Source: Gemmiger formicilis (GTDB lineage Bacteria > Bacillota > Clostridia > Oscillospirales > Ruminococcaceae). From it: a DNA stretch of 64,000 nucleotides. The translations under genes and the position numbers were made by a program. The stretch covers positions 1 to 64,000 of the forward strand of contig NZ_JANGCG010000011.1 of the NCBI RefSeq assembly GCF_024462815.1. Reading direction: 5' to 3'. Positions 50,938 to 60,065 of the stretch are shown here, piece by piece; position 1 is the first letter of the stretch, and each line of letters begins with the position of its first letter. The notes beneath the pieces are model-generated. The model did not search any database, was not told the DNA's origin, and saw only the letters and a program-made list of their open reading frames with translations.

Positions 50938-52917
50938 TTAGTTGTAGGGCGGTCGCCCGAAAGCGTAAAAGTGGGATTGCCAGTAGCTTGTGTTGATATC
51001 TGCATACTGGATGGGGTCGCCGCAGTGCAGCATTTTTCCACCGCCCACATAGATACCCACATGGGAAACGCCCGGCGTATCGTAAGTGCCGATGAAAAAA
51101 ATCAAGTCGCCGGGTCTTGCGTTGGCGGAGGATACCGGGGTGGAAATGTCGTAGAGCCCCTGGGCTCCCAGCCTTCCCGTATTGCAGACGCCGCTTTGCG
51201 TCAGCACCCAGGACACGAAGCCAGAGCAATCAAAAGAAGTGTTTGGATTGCTGCCGCCCCAGACATAGGGATAGCCAATGTACTTCTCCGCCTCAGTAAT
51301 GAGCGCCGCAAAGGTTTCATCTTCCATTGCGGAAGGTGGGATATCATAGGTGGTGGGCGGTTTGGTGTACTTGTCTACATAGCCGGAGCCTGGGAATAAA
51401 TCTTCCCGGTTCCCCAGCGTTGCCATATAGACCGCATACAGGGAAAGTGTTTCCTCGTCCATGATGTAGACCGGCACATGGGAAAGGTCAAAGTTTTCCA
51501 GCTTTACCTTGCAGATATAGTAATTGTACGGCACTTCCACATCATAGTCGTTTCCCTCACTGTCTGTCCGTGTCTCCGTCCGATAGCGTACCTCCACTTC
51601 CACGGTCTGCGTCAGGATATACTCCTTTTCAAAGAGCATTTGCAATTCAGCCTGAACCTCGTCGATGGTGAACACCCCTTCATGGAACGCTGTGAGAATG
51701 GAGGTCAGCACATAAGGGTCATGCTCGATCTCGTCCAGATCAAAACGGTATTCGTCATATCCGGGGTGCAGAGCCTCATAGTGGTCCAGCTTATATTGGA
51801 GCTCCTGCTCCAGTTCGCAGTAGGCCGCCTCCGCAGCCAGCATATCCTCATCCTCGGAAAGATAAGAGGAAGTAAATACGCTACCTATGCCGGAGCCCGC
51901 CATCATGGAACAAGAAGATACCCCGCCAAACAGCAGAGCAACACAGGCGCCAATGCCGATCACCAACAGCACCGCCCGGCTATGGTGTTTGATGTAGAGG
52001 AATGTTTCCTTGAAGGCGTCCTTTGCTTTCTGCGCCGCACTTTTCGCCGTGGCCGCTGTGTTCTTTGCGGTTTTCTCTGCCTGCCGCAGCTCCTTTGCGT
52101 AGTTCCGCTTGATCCGCTGTTTCTGCAGAAAGCGAGATACCGGGTTAGAAGCTGCCAATGCAGGATCATCATGCAGTGCCTTTTGGTAAAGGTACTCGGC
52201 GTTTGCCTTGACCGAAGCCTGCTCTGCCTTCGCCGCGTCACGCCAAGGCTTTGTGCGGTGATGGTGAACGGCGGCACGGACTTTGCCTTTTCCGTAGGCA
52301 AGCCCGCGTTCCGTCAGCACCTCGCCCTTGTGTCCGGTCTCAACACCCACATTTTCCTGTTCCACCTCATGCACCTTTGCATGGGCGGCGTGGACGATCT
52401 CATGAACCGGCCGGGAAAGCGGATTGTGCCGCAGGCGTCCGTTGGGGCGTTTCTCCACTTCTTCAAAGCGAAGCTGCGTTTTGCCTTTCCCGGCTGCCTC
52501 GTCAAAAACACGCTCGGTACGGAGAACTTTCTTTGTGGGGATAGCGGCCTTTGCCGCGTCCAGCCTATCCGCCGCACGGTCGGAATGGTCGATGTACTTT
52601 CCAAGTGCGGGATCGGCACGTTCTTCCTCGGTAAATTGCAGGCGGGAGGACGGGCGCTGCCTTGCGGCAGAACCATCCCGCACCGCCTGGGTGTCAGCCT
52701 TTTCCGCCTTTCGTGCGCTTTTCTTCTCATGGTGTTCCGCCGCACGCAGGGCAAGGTCAACCGCAGCGCCAGCGGATTCTTCCGAAGAAGCAGACAGTTC
52801 CGTTTCCGGCTCCCGGCTGCTGATATGTTCCACCTCGCCCGTGGCAAGGTTTTCCGATATCGCACCGTCACGGGTCATTTTCTGCGTGATCTTATCGGTT
52901 GCTTTCAGTTCCCTCAT
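50938..52917 (-). CDS. C40 (NlpC/P60) peptidoglycan hydrolase of the transfer system
   Basis: 659-aa protein. A basic, disordered N-terminal half (about 300 residues) precedes one membrane helix (AVLLVIGIGACVALLFGGVS near 310-330). An extracytoplasmic linker and a C-terminal NlpC/P60 domain follow: catalytic Cys in FDCSGFVSWVLTQSG, His in GVSHVGIYVGG, and third polar residue near DPIQYAD. It opens the cell wall for the conjugation channel (VirB1-like role). It overlaps the methylase gene by four bases. Confidence 0.9.
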   Translation of the reverse strand: MRELKATDKITQKMTRDGAISENLATGEVEHISSREPETELSASSEESAGAAVDLALRAAEHHEKKSARKAEKADTQAVRDGSAARQRPSSRLQFTEEERADPALGKYIDHSDRAADRLDAAKAAIPTKKVLRTERVFDEAAGKGKTQLRFEEVEKRPNGRLRHNPLSRPVHEIVHAAHAKVHEVEQENVGVETGHKGEVLTERGLAYGKGKVRAAVHHHRTKPWRDAAKAEQASVKANAEYLYQKALHDDPALAASNPVSRFLQKQRIKRNYAKELRQAEKTAKNTAATAKSAAQKAKDAFKETFLYIKHHSRAVLLVIGIGACVALLFGGVSSCSMMAGSGIGSVFTSSYLSEDEDMLAAEAAYCELEQELQYKLDHYEALHPGYDEYRFDLDEIEHDPYVLTSILTAFHEGVFTIDEVQAELQMLFEKEYILTQTVEVEVRYRTETRTDSEGNDYDVEVPYNYYICKVKLENFDLSHVPVYIMDEETLSLYAVYMATLGNREDLFPGSGYVDKYTKPPTTYDIPPSAMEDETFAALITEAEKYIGYPYVWGGSNPNTSFDCSGFVSWVLTQSGVCNTGRLGAQGLYDISTPVSSANARPGDLIFFIGTYDTPGVSHVGIYVGGGKMLHCGDPIQYADINTSYWQSHFYAFGRPPYN

Positions 52918-53936
52918 AGGCGGTCACCTTCCTTTCCATAGGGGCAAAAGCCGCCGCAGGTGCCATTTTCGATCATGGCGATATAGCGGAAAATGGGATA
53001 GGCCTGGGGCGGGCAGACCGCATTTCCCAATGTTTTCAGCCGCAGCGCCCGGTCATTCATGCGCTCGGTCATGCGGGGGATTCCTTCCGGTTCGGCGGCC
53101 CAGAGGATACGTCCGTCCATCCTTTCGGGAAGCCCATGAGCCATTCCACCCAATCCGGATTCAGCGCCGCCGTTTCGGACACCGGCCGCTCCTGGGAGAT
53201 GATCTGCGCCGACAGGTTCCCGTCCTTCTTCGCCGGATCGAAGGCCGACGGCTTCAAGGTTGAGCGGAAACCGTCCGACGCCACCGGGGTCAGATAGAAT
53301 ACCGCCGCCGACAGGCTGAGGCTCCAGATCGCCCCGTTTCGGTTCCTCTTGCGGAATATCCCATTGTCCGACAGGAACACATCCAGGCTTGCCGCGTCCC
53401 TGGCGGTGTTGTTGTCGGAGGCAAGGGGTGTGGGAAACATCAGCCGCAACGATAAAAGTTCGCTGGCGCTCATGCCATGCGCCGACACCGCAAGCCGGAA
53501 ATACGAATGGGAGAACAGCGTATCCCGCTTTTGCCAGGTCAAAGATCGTTTTGTCGAGCCCCATATTGATGAAGCCAGCAACATTTTCCCCAAGCACCCA
53601 ACGGGGCCGCAGCTCGGTAATAACGCGGCACATTTCCGGCCACAGGTAGCGTTCATCCGCAAAGCCCTTCCGTTTTCCGGCGGTGGAGAAGGGCTGACAG
53701 GGAAAGCCGCCTGAGATAACGGTAACTGTTTCAAGTCCTGTTCTTTCAAAAAACGCCTCCTTCGTGAAAGTAGTAATATCCCGGAACCTGGGAACATCCG
53801 GCCATCGTGCGGAGAGGACGGAGTGCGGAAAATCCGCCCACTCACACTGGCAAACGGTTTCAAACCCGGCAGCCTCCGCCGCCAGGTCCAGACCGCCAAT
53901 GCCGGAAAACAGGCTCACATGGGTCAGTTTATTCAT
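52914..53936 (-). CDS. DNA (cytosine-5-)-methyltransferase
   Basis: 340-aa enzyme. Motif I is LFSGIGGLDLAAEAAGF, motif IV with catalytic Cys is SGGFPCQPFSTAG, motif VI is VLGENV, motif VIII is HERQRTFIVAADV and motif X is RLKTLGNAVCPPQAYPIF. It likely protects ICE DNA from host restriction. The target-recognition stretch (about residues 180-280) is Gly/Pro/Arg-rich. The same DNA in another frame reads TPVASDG and LNPDWVEWLMGFPKGWTD, motifs known in other phage/ICE methylases, so a past frameshift or dual use is possible. ATG 53936 (MNKLTHVS) is the start. Confidence 0.88.
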   Translation of the reverse strand: MNKLTHVSLFSGIGGLDLAAEAAGFETVCQCEWADFPHSVLSARWPDVPRFRDITTFTKEAFFERTGLETVTVISGGFPCQPFSTAGKRKGFADERYLWPEMCRVITELRPRWVLGENVAGFINMGLDKTIFDLAKAGYAVLPFVFPACGVGAWHERQRTFIVAADVSHTPCLRQQHRQGRGKPGCVPVGQWDIPQEEPKRGDLEPQPVGGGILSDPGGVGRFPLNLEAVGLRSGEEGREPVGADHLPGAAGVRNGGAESGLGGMAHGLPERMDGRILWAAEPEGIPRMTERMNDRALRLKTLGNAVCPPQAYPIFRYIAMIENGTCGGFCPYGKEGDRL

Positions 53937-54102
53937 GGTTTTTCGGCGCACGGAACGGTTCGATCTCACTTTCCAGCTCCGCAAGGACCGCCTCCATATC
54001 CGCCGTGACCGCCTTGTTTCTGGCGATCAGCCGGTTCATCACATCAAAGAAGGTTTCACCTTCCTGTTTTTCTTCTGTATGCAAATAGCGGGGATCATTC
54101 AT
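53929..54102 (-). CDS. Small conserved conjugation-operon protein
   Basis: 57-aa acidic helical protein (MNDPRYLHTEEKQEG, FFDVMNRLIARNKAVTADMEAVLAELE) between virB4 and the methylase gene, overlapping both by eight bases. Such overlaps indicate real coupled translation. Function unknown. Confidence 0.7.
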   Translation of the reverse strand: MNDPRYLHTEEKQEGETFFDVMNRLIARNKAVTADMEAVLAELESEIEPFRAPKNHE

Positions 54103-56524
54103 GTTCGTTTTCTCCTTTCCCGGTTTCACCAAGTTTTGTTGTCATAATGCTGTAAAGTTCATTGTCCTTCGGGAAGTCATCCACAAAAGGCAGGATCACA
54201 TTACCGAAGAAGATCAGCCCCTCGCCGGGGCCTGCGTTGCTGATATGCGCCGCCTGCTGGTTGGAGATATTCAGGCGCTCGCAGAGGATTTTCCTGTCTC
54301 CGCTGGCCTGGTTCAGAAGGTACACAAAATCGCTGTTTTCAAAGATGTTCTCGATCTCCGGGGAGGAAAGCAGGTCCTTAATATTCTGCGTGATCCCCGT
54401 GGGGATACCGCCCCATTTGCGAAAGCGTTTCCAAATTTCCACGCTCCAGGAACCAACCTCGCCCCGCAGCAGAAGGTGGAACTCGTCTACGAAGTACCAG
54501 GTGGATTTGCCCTGATCCCGGTTTTGGGAAACACGGTTCCATACCTGGTCCTGGATCACCAGCATACCCAGGCTTTTGAGCTGCTTTCCCAGCTCCTTGA
54601 TATCGAAGCAGACAATGCGGTTGTTGATATCCACGTTGGTACGGTGGTTAAAAACATTCAGGCTGCCATGCACATACAGTTCCAGTGCCGCCGCGATCCG
54701 CTGTGCCTCCGGCTCCGGCTGCCGTTTGATCTCGTCATACAAATCTTCCAGCAGCGGCATATTCTCCGGGCGGGGGTCTGCAATATAGGGGCGGTACACG
54801 ATCCGCACAGCACGGTCAATGACCGTTTTCTCCACCGGCTCCAGACCGTTCCGTCCGCCTGCCGCCAGTTCGCAGAACGACAGGATAAAGTCGGATTTCA
54901 GCGCCAGCGGGTTATCGTCCTCGCTATAATTGAGGTTGATATCCATAGGATTCACATACTGCGTGCTGGTAGGTGAGATTTTGATGACCTGTCCTTCCAG
55001 ACGGTTCACCAACGGAAAATATTCAGCCTCCGGGTCGCAGATCAGGATATCGTCCTTTGTATTCAGGAACACACCCACGATGGAACGCTTTGCGGAAAAA
55101 CTCTTGCCGCTGCCGGGCGTACCTAAGATCATGCCGTTGGGCGTTTTCAGCTTTTTGCGGTCAGCAAGGATCATATTACCGGAAGTGGCATTGAGCCCGT
55201 AGTAAAGAGCTTCGCCGCCGTGGAAAATCTCCTGTGTGGTGAAGGGAACGAACACCGCCACCGCCGAAGTGGTAAGCCCGCGCTGTATCTTAATGCGGTT
55301 GACACCCAGGGGCAGAGCCGACACAAAGCCGTCCTCCTGCTGAAAGTCCAGCCGCACCAGGGAGCAGTTATATTTCTGCGCCACGCTTGCCGCACGGAGA
55401 AGGTCATTTTCCAACTTTTGCTTGCTGTCCGCAAAGTTCACCACCAGAAAGGTCATCAGGAACATCCGCTCATTTCTGCTTTGCAGGTCACGGAGGATGT
55501 TCTTTGCCTCTCCTGCGTAGGTGGCAAGGTCGGTGGGGATGATATCCATATCGAAACCTTCCCGCACCGCCTTTTTCTGCGCGTCGATCTTCATACTGTC
55601 AATGTCGGTGATTTTCCGCTTGACCGTTTTGATCGCCTCGTTCTGATCCATGCTGCGGATATGGAGGCTGACAAGCAGCCCGCTGTCTGTATCCAGCAGT
55701 TCGGTGAGCATACGGTCATCCATTTCCGGTGCGCTGATCCGCAGAAAGGACACGGCGCAGAATTTATCTGCCATCGTGAACTTCCGTGCTTCACCGAAGC
55801 GGAAGGAAGATGGTGCGATAAAATCCTGGACCGACAGGCCGGAAGGGGCAAGCCAGTTCCATTCAAAGGCAAACCGTTCCCCGTCCGGGTGCAGGATGCC
55901 GTGGAGCATTTCCAGCCACTCCTTGCCGCCAAGCTCCTTTGCCAAAGCACCCATGACCTTGAAATGGTTAAGGGCGTCCATGACAATCCGGGAAAACCGT
56001 GCCCGTGCGGTTTTGCTGTCCCGTGCCTCGATGGTGAGGGTCAGATACTTCGTTTTGATAAGACCGTTGTTGCCCCGTTCAAGCTGCTTGCGGAGCATTT
56101 GCGTGTAAAGCTCACGGATATGGTCGAAGTGATCTCCCTGCGCCGCGATCTCGATACGCTTCACAAAATCCTCCCGGTTCATGCGGCGGCTCACAAGAGA
56201 TAGCTGCATCCCGATAGAAGCGTCATGGGCGTTATACATATCGCAGAGGGCTTCAAAGATTGCCGTCTGGTCGTCAGGCTTTGCAAGCTGATAATTCACA
56301 TCCTCGAACTCGATACACTTCGACCAGGTGTGGTCGTCCAGCTTGCACAGGCCGTCCGGGTACATCTGGCGGAACGGTAAGGTGTCCTGTGCGGAATGTA
56401 CCTTGCCGTCGCCTCTGGCGGTTTCCAGGATACGGCTGATCTCACGCTTTTCTGCGGCGGTCAGTTTTACCGCGGCTTTTGCCGCCTGCCGTGCCTGCGG
56501 CTCTGGCTTTCGCTTTCTGAACAA
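54095..56524 (-). CDS. VirB4/TraE-type conjugation ATPase
   Basis: 809-aa motor ATPase of the type IV secretion channel, acting at the inner face of the membrane. Walker A ILGTPGSGKSFSA has its Lys at 474; Walker B is STWYFVDEFHLLL and ITQNIKDLL matches the family's Q-loop region. Start is TTG 56524 with AAAGGAGGTGA ten bases upstream, buried in the end of the PrgI gene. It energises pilus or channel assembly and substrate transfer. Full length, with no damage visible. Confidence 0.95.
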   Translation of the reverse strand: MFRKRKPEPQARQAAKAAVKLTAAEKREISRILETARGDGKVHSAQDTLPFRQMYPDGLCKLDDHTWSKCIEFEDVNYQLAKPDDQTAIFEALCDMYNAHDASIGMQLSLVSRRMNREDFVKRIEIAAQGDHFDHIRELYTQMLRKQLERGNNGLIKTKYLTLTIEARDSKTARARFSRIVMDALNHFKVMGALAKELGGKEWLEMLHGILHPDGERFAFEWNWLAPSGLSVQDFIAPSSFRFGEARKFTMADKFCAVSFLRISAPEMDDRMLTELLDTDSGLLVSLHIRSMDQNEAIKTVKRKITDIDSMKIDAQKKAVREGFDMDIIPTDLATYAGEAKNILRDLQSRNERMFLMTFLVVNFADSKQKLENDLLRAASVAQKYNCSLVRLDFQQEDGFVSALPLGVNRIKIQRGLTTSAVAVFVPFTTQEIFHGGEALYYGLNATSGNMILADRKKLKTPNGMILGTPGSGKSFSAKRSIVGVFLNTKDDILICDPEAEYFPLVNRLEGQVIKISPTSTQYVNPMDINLNYSEDDNPLALKSDFILSFCELAAGGRNGLEPVEKTVIDRAVRIVYRPYIADPRPENMPLLEDLYDEIKRQPEPEAQRIAAALELYVHGSLNVFNHRTNVDINNRIVCFDIKELGKQLKSLGMLVIQDQVWNRVSQNRDQGKSTWYFVDEFHLLLRGEVGSWSVEIWKRFRKWGGIPTGITQNIKDLLSSPEIENIFENSDFVYLLNQASGDRKILCERLNISNQQAAHISNAGPGEGLIFFGNVILPFVDDFPKDNELYSIMTTKLGETGKGENEHE

Positions 56525-56876
56525 TGGCTTTCACCTCCTTTTCCGCCTGGGCCTGCCGCTCCAGGGCTACATAGAAATTGTTTGTCTGGTAAGGCCGTTC
56601 CTTCGTCCGCAGGAACATACAGCGGATGACTTGTCCGGCCACCACCTCCAGGGGTTGACCATGCCGCTCATACATGGCAAGCAGAAAGAACGGGAGCATG
56701 ACGATAATCATGCAGAACGCGGCGGCGCTGTTGCTGGCCGTGCGTCTGAGCAAAAAGAAAAGCGGTACTCCGATGAGTGCCGCCGCTCCGAAACATATAA
56801 GCTGCCGTTTGGTAAGCCCAAACAGCACTTTGGATTTTACTTTCGTCAAATCCTTTGGAATGGTTACATACGCCAA
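56442..56876 (-). CDS. PrgI-family (VirB3-like) membrane protein
   Basis: 144-aa protein. The N-terminal VTIPKDLTKVKSKVLFGLTKRQLICFGAAALIGV opening and two adjacent membrane helices (about 27-45 and 52-70) define the PrgI family, the VirB3 counterpart of Gram-positive ICEs. The C-terminal third is a basic tail with Ala/Lys repeats. The virB4 start lies inside its 3' end, so both are made from one message. Confidence 0.9.
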   Translation of the reverse strand: MAYVTIPKDLTKVKSKVLFGLTKRQLICFGAAALIGVPLFFLLRRTASNSAAAFCMIIVMLPFFLLAMYERHGQPLEVVAGQVIRCMFLRTKERPYQTNNFYVALERQAQAEKEVKAIVQKAKARAAGTAGGKSRGKTDRRRKA

Positions 56877-56890
56877 TTTATCAAGCCTCC

Positions 56891-57760
56891 TTAATGCGCT
56901 CCGAACAGGCTCTTAGAGAGGCTGCCGGTCTTGAACAGGGCGAAGCACAGCAGGACCGTGTAGCCCATGCAGGCCCATATCGCGCCTGAGATATTTCCGT
57001 CCGTGGCGATACTCTGTACCAAAACAGAGTAGATTCCCACGCACACCATGATTAGAAATGCCTGGAACGCCAATGCAAACAGGGATTTCAAGTAGTTCTG
57101 TCCTGTATGGCTCCAATCCCGGTTTGTCATAGTGGCAAGCGGAATCGGTCCAACGGAAGTTGTCAAATACACCTCAATCATGCGACCATAGATGACAAGC
57201 ATGATACAGATGGAAAGGGCATTCATGGTAAGCCCCACGAAAAGGGACTGGAACCACAGCCCGAGCAGTTCTCCCGTGCCCAGGGCTTCAAGCTGCGCCT
57301 CCATATCCGTGATGACGCTGCTGATATCAATGGAGGTATTCCCAATGATGACGCCCGCGCTGCTGTTCACAACGCTTTGCCCCACATCGAAGATACCCAT
57401 GACGATATTCCATGTGTTCGTCACAATGAGAACGGCACAGAAGGTCTTGAAAATCCACTTGAAGAACATCCAGGTGTCTACATCGTGCAGATTGTTTTTC
57501 TCTGTCACAAGCTGGATCAGCTCATAACACATTACGAATGTCAGGATAACCCCGGCGATTGGAACGATCACCGTTTCAGAGAGGTTTCGGATCATAGAAA
57601 AGACGCCGCTGTTCCATGCCAGCGGCGTCTGTCCCACTTCACCGGCGATCTCGCCTACTTTGGTATTGACCGTATCGAACATGCCCGACAGGTTTCCCGT
57701 GATCCCCTCGATGAGCAGCCCTCGGAGCCATTCATCGAGTTTGTCGAGTATGCCGCCCAT
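56891..57760 (-). CDS. VirB6/TrbL-like channel membrane protein
   Basis: 289-aa polytopic protein. An amphipathic N-terminus (MGGILDKLDEWLRGLLIEGI) precedes about six membrane helices, including VIVPIAGVILTFVMCYELI and GLTMNALSICIMLVIYGRMI. It forms the inner-membrane pore of the transfer apparatus. It ends 14 bases before the prgI start. Confidence 0.9.
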   Translation of the reverse strand: MGGILDKLDEWLRGLLIEGITGNLSGMFDTVNTKVGEIAGEVGQTPLAWNSGVFSMIRNLSETVIVPIAGVILTFVMCYELIQLVTEKNNLHDVDTWMFFKWIFKTFCAVLIVTNTWNIVMGIFDVGQSVVNSSAGVIIGNTSIDISSVITDMEAQLEALGTGELLGLWFQSLFVGLTMNALSICIMLVIYGRMIEVYLTTSVGPIPLATMTNRDWSHTGQNYLKSLFALAFQAFLIMVCVGIYSVLVQSIATDGNISGAIWACMGYTVLLCFALFKTGSLSKSLFGAH

Positions 57761-57780
57761 AAGCGATCACCGCCGGACGA

Positions 57781-57864
57781 TCAACCGAACAGTCCGGAGA
57801 GCAGAGGTACAAGGGTGATGCCGATGAGGGCGACACCGCCGCCGGCCATCAACTGTTTTATCCC
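57781..57864 (-). pseudogene. Maff2-family protein, 3' remnant
   Basis: The minus strand encodes GIKQLMAGGGVALIGITLVPLLSGLFG then a stop, 20 bases ahead of virB6. This is the exact C-terminal end of the small Maff2 membrane protein that precedes virB6 in Tn1549-type ICEs. Its N-terminal half is missing because foreign DNA begins at about 57865. Confidence 0.82.
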
Positions 57865-57955
57865 CAATTAGGTGTAAAACTCTGCTCGATGGCGGGCGGC
57901 GGCGTACAAAAAATCTATATGGTATTTTTTAAGAGAACCGTCCCGGCGGGACAGG

Positions 57956-59626
57956 TCAGGCAGTGACCTGTTCCACCTCCGGGATGGGTTTGAGATTAAA
58001 ATGAATTTCGATAGAAATGTGTCTTGTTTTATCTTCGTCAATGCGCTCATGCACGACGATTTCTTTGATTAAGCGGTTGAGGGTGGCTGCGTCCAGCTCT
58101 GTGATGTTGGCGTATTCCTGAATGGCTTCCACCCATTGTTTTGCGTCATTGGCAAGCTGGACTTCATCGGACAGCCGCTTTCTGCCCTCGGACACTTTTG
58201 TTTTAAGCTCCGTCTGCTCGGTCTGTGTCTTTTCCAGCATGGTGTTGAAATTCTGCTCACTGATACGCCCTGCAATCATATCCTCATAAAGCCGCATGAC
58301 CATTTTGTCCAGAACCTCAATCCGTTCCTCGTCCCTTGTAAGGGAGCGTTCCATTGCTTCCCGCTGTTCCCGCTGCTCGGCTTCACAGGTATTGGTCAGG
58401 CGGTCAGCAACCGCTTCCCCGTCCATCAGGGCAGCTCTGGCACATTCCCGGATTTTCCGCAGCACATGGCTGTAAAGGGTGTCATAGTCAATCCGGTGCT
58501 GGGTGCAGTGGTTCTTTCCAAAGGCATTGTAGGTCTTGCAGGAGTAAATCCGCTGGGGATGTTTTGCGTTTGTGTAGCGTATCGTCAGCGACTTCCCACA
58601 CTCGCCGCATTTTATCAGTCCGGCAAACAGGCTGATTTCATTGGTCTGCCCCGGACGCTGGCGGGATTTCAGCTTGTTCTGCACAATATCAAAGCTCATG
58701 CGGTCAATCAGCGGTTCGTGCTGTCCCTCAACCACAACCCAGTCCTCCGGTTTCTTTTCCCCAATCGTGCCGATTTTGAAGCGGTAGTCTTTTTTCTGGG
58801 AAGCAATCGCCCCGGTGTAGACGGGATTCATCAAAAGGTCTTTGATAACGGAGAAGTCCCACATATACCGCCCGTTTTCCGGGTCTTTCTTTTCCCATTT
58901 GGTGCGGGTATTGCGAAGCCCCCGTTCCCGGTTCCACCATGTGGGGCAGGGGATTTTTTCTTCCTCCAGCCGTCTGCGGATATAGTTCGGACCATGACCG
59001 TTTAGGGCATATCCGAAAATCAGCCGCACAATCGGGGCGGTTTCCTCGTCAATGAGCAGATGGTTTTTGTCCTCCGGGTCTTTCCGATACCCAAACGGGG
59101 CAAGACACCCGGTAAACTGTCCTTTCTGCGCTTTCAGAAGATAAGAGGAATGGACTTTCTTGGAAATATCCTTGCTGTACATCTCGTTCAGGATATTCTT
59201 GAACGGGGCAATGTCGTTGTTATCCCGTAAGGTGTCGATACCGTCATTCATGGCGATATAGCGCACCCCGTTTCTTGGGAAAAAGTCCTCAATCAAATGC
59301 CCGGTTTGCAGATAGTTACGCCCCAGTCGGCTGAGGTCTTTCGTGATAACAAGGTTGATTTGCCTGCGCTCAATGGATCTCAACATTCTCTGTAAATCAG
59401 GACGCTCCATATTAAGACCTGTGAAGCCATCGTCCTGATAGACTGCCACAACCTCCCATCCCTGCTTTTCGCAGTATTTTTCCAGCATATCACGCTGGTT
59501 TGCGATACTGGCACTTTCGCCTTGCAGGTCATCGTCCTTTGACAGTCTGCAATAGACCGCTGCACGATAGCCCCCGGCAAGTGCCGAACCGATTGTTCTG
59601 TATTCCATTTCGTTCATCATAGCCAT
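57956..59626 (-). CDS. Large serine recombinase of the maff2 element
   Basis: 556-aa recombinase. The catalytic domain is at GGYRAAVYCRLSKDDDLQGESASI, nucleophile Ser 29 if the first ATG is used, with VITKDLSRLGRNYLQTG. The recombinase domain (GCLAPFGYRKDPEDKNHLLIDEETAPIVRLIF), zinc ribbon (LIKCGECGKSLTIRY), coiled coil and a C-terminal DUF4368-like end (NRLIKEIVVHERIDEDKTRHISIEIHF) follow. It starts directly after the TnpW-like stop codon, so the two are coupled. It should insert and excise the element at maff2. Confidence 0.92.
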   Translation of the reverse strand: MAMMNEMEYRTIGSALAGGYRAAVYCRLSKDDDLQGESASIANQRDMLEKYCEKQGWEVVAVYQDDGFTGLNMERPDLQRMLRSIERRQINLVITKDLSRLGRNYLQTGHLIEDFFPRNGVRYIAMNDGIDTLRDNNDIAPFKNILNEMYSKDISKKVHSSYLLKAQKGQFTGCLAPFGYRKDPEDKNHLLIDEETAPIVRLIFGYALNGHGPNYIRRRLEEEKIPCPTWWNRERGLRNTRTKWEKKDPENGRYMWDFSVIKDLLMNPVYTGAIASQKKDYRFKIGTIGEKKPEDWVVVEGQHEPLIDRMSFDIVQNKLKSRQRPGQTNEISLFAGLIKCGECGKSLTIRYTNAKHPQRIYSCKTYNAFGKNHCTQHRIDYDTLYSHVLRKIRECARAALMDGEAVADRLTNTCEAEQREQREAMERSLTRDEERIEVLDKMVMRLYEDMIAGRISEQNFNTMLEKTQTEQTELKTKVSEGRKRLSDEVQLANDAKQWVEAIQEYANITELDAATLNRLIKEIVVHERIDEDKTRHISIEIHFNLKPIPEVEQVTA

Positions 59627-59824
59627 TTACCCACACAATCCAGACGGTATCCGGCTCTTTTGAACCTCATCTTCATTATACTTCAATTCTTTCTTTTTAG
59701 CAAGATATTCTTTTGTATTTGACTTGCCGTATTTCTGGGAAATCAGGCTGACGAACACATCGGTGGCGTCCAGCTCCCCGTCAAATACAGTGGTCACATG
59801 AATCTCTGTTTTGTTTTTTGCCAT
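59627..59824 (-). CDS. TnpW-like small transposon protein
   Basis: 65-aa protein (TEIHVTTVFDGELDATDVFVSLISQKYGK, then KKKELKYNEDEVQ) upstream of and touching the recombinase gene. Similar small proteins accompany serine recombinases in IMEs; function unknown. Confidence 0.75.
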   Translation of the reverse strand: MAKNKTEIHVTTVFDGELDATDVFVSLISQKYGKSNTKEYLAKKKELKYNEDEVQKSRIPSGLCG

Positions 59825-59870
59825 AGGCAGTTATCCTCCATACATGAAAATAGCCAGACAGAGGGTGTCG

Positions 59871-60058
59871 GCAACGAAGTCCGGCAACGGGCTTCAAAAG
59901 ACCTTGCAAACAATCTCAATCTGGCGGTGGTTACTATTTATACTTTTCTTTTATTTTTCTGTTGTTTTGGTTGTCATAGGGGAGAAAAGCCCGCAGTTAT
60001 GGGTTTTTCCCCGGCAACCGGCTCGGCAACGGGATAGCAACGAAGTCGGCAACGGGCT
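59871..60058. repeat. GCAACGAAGT / GGCAACGGG repeats between vapE and tnpW-like genes
   Basis: A 22-base unit GCAACGAAGTCSGGCAACGG-GCT occurs at 59871-59893 and 60037-60058, with extra GGCAACGGG and GGCAACCGG units at 60012-60034. The space between (about 140 bases) is AT-rich and free of genes. These may be iterons for replication or binding sites of the recombinase or VapE. Confidence 0.6.
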
Positions 60059-60065
60059 GTCATTT

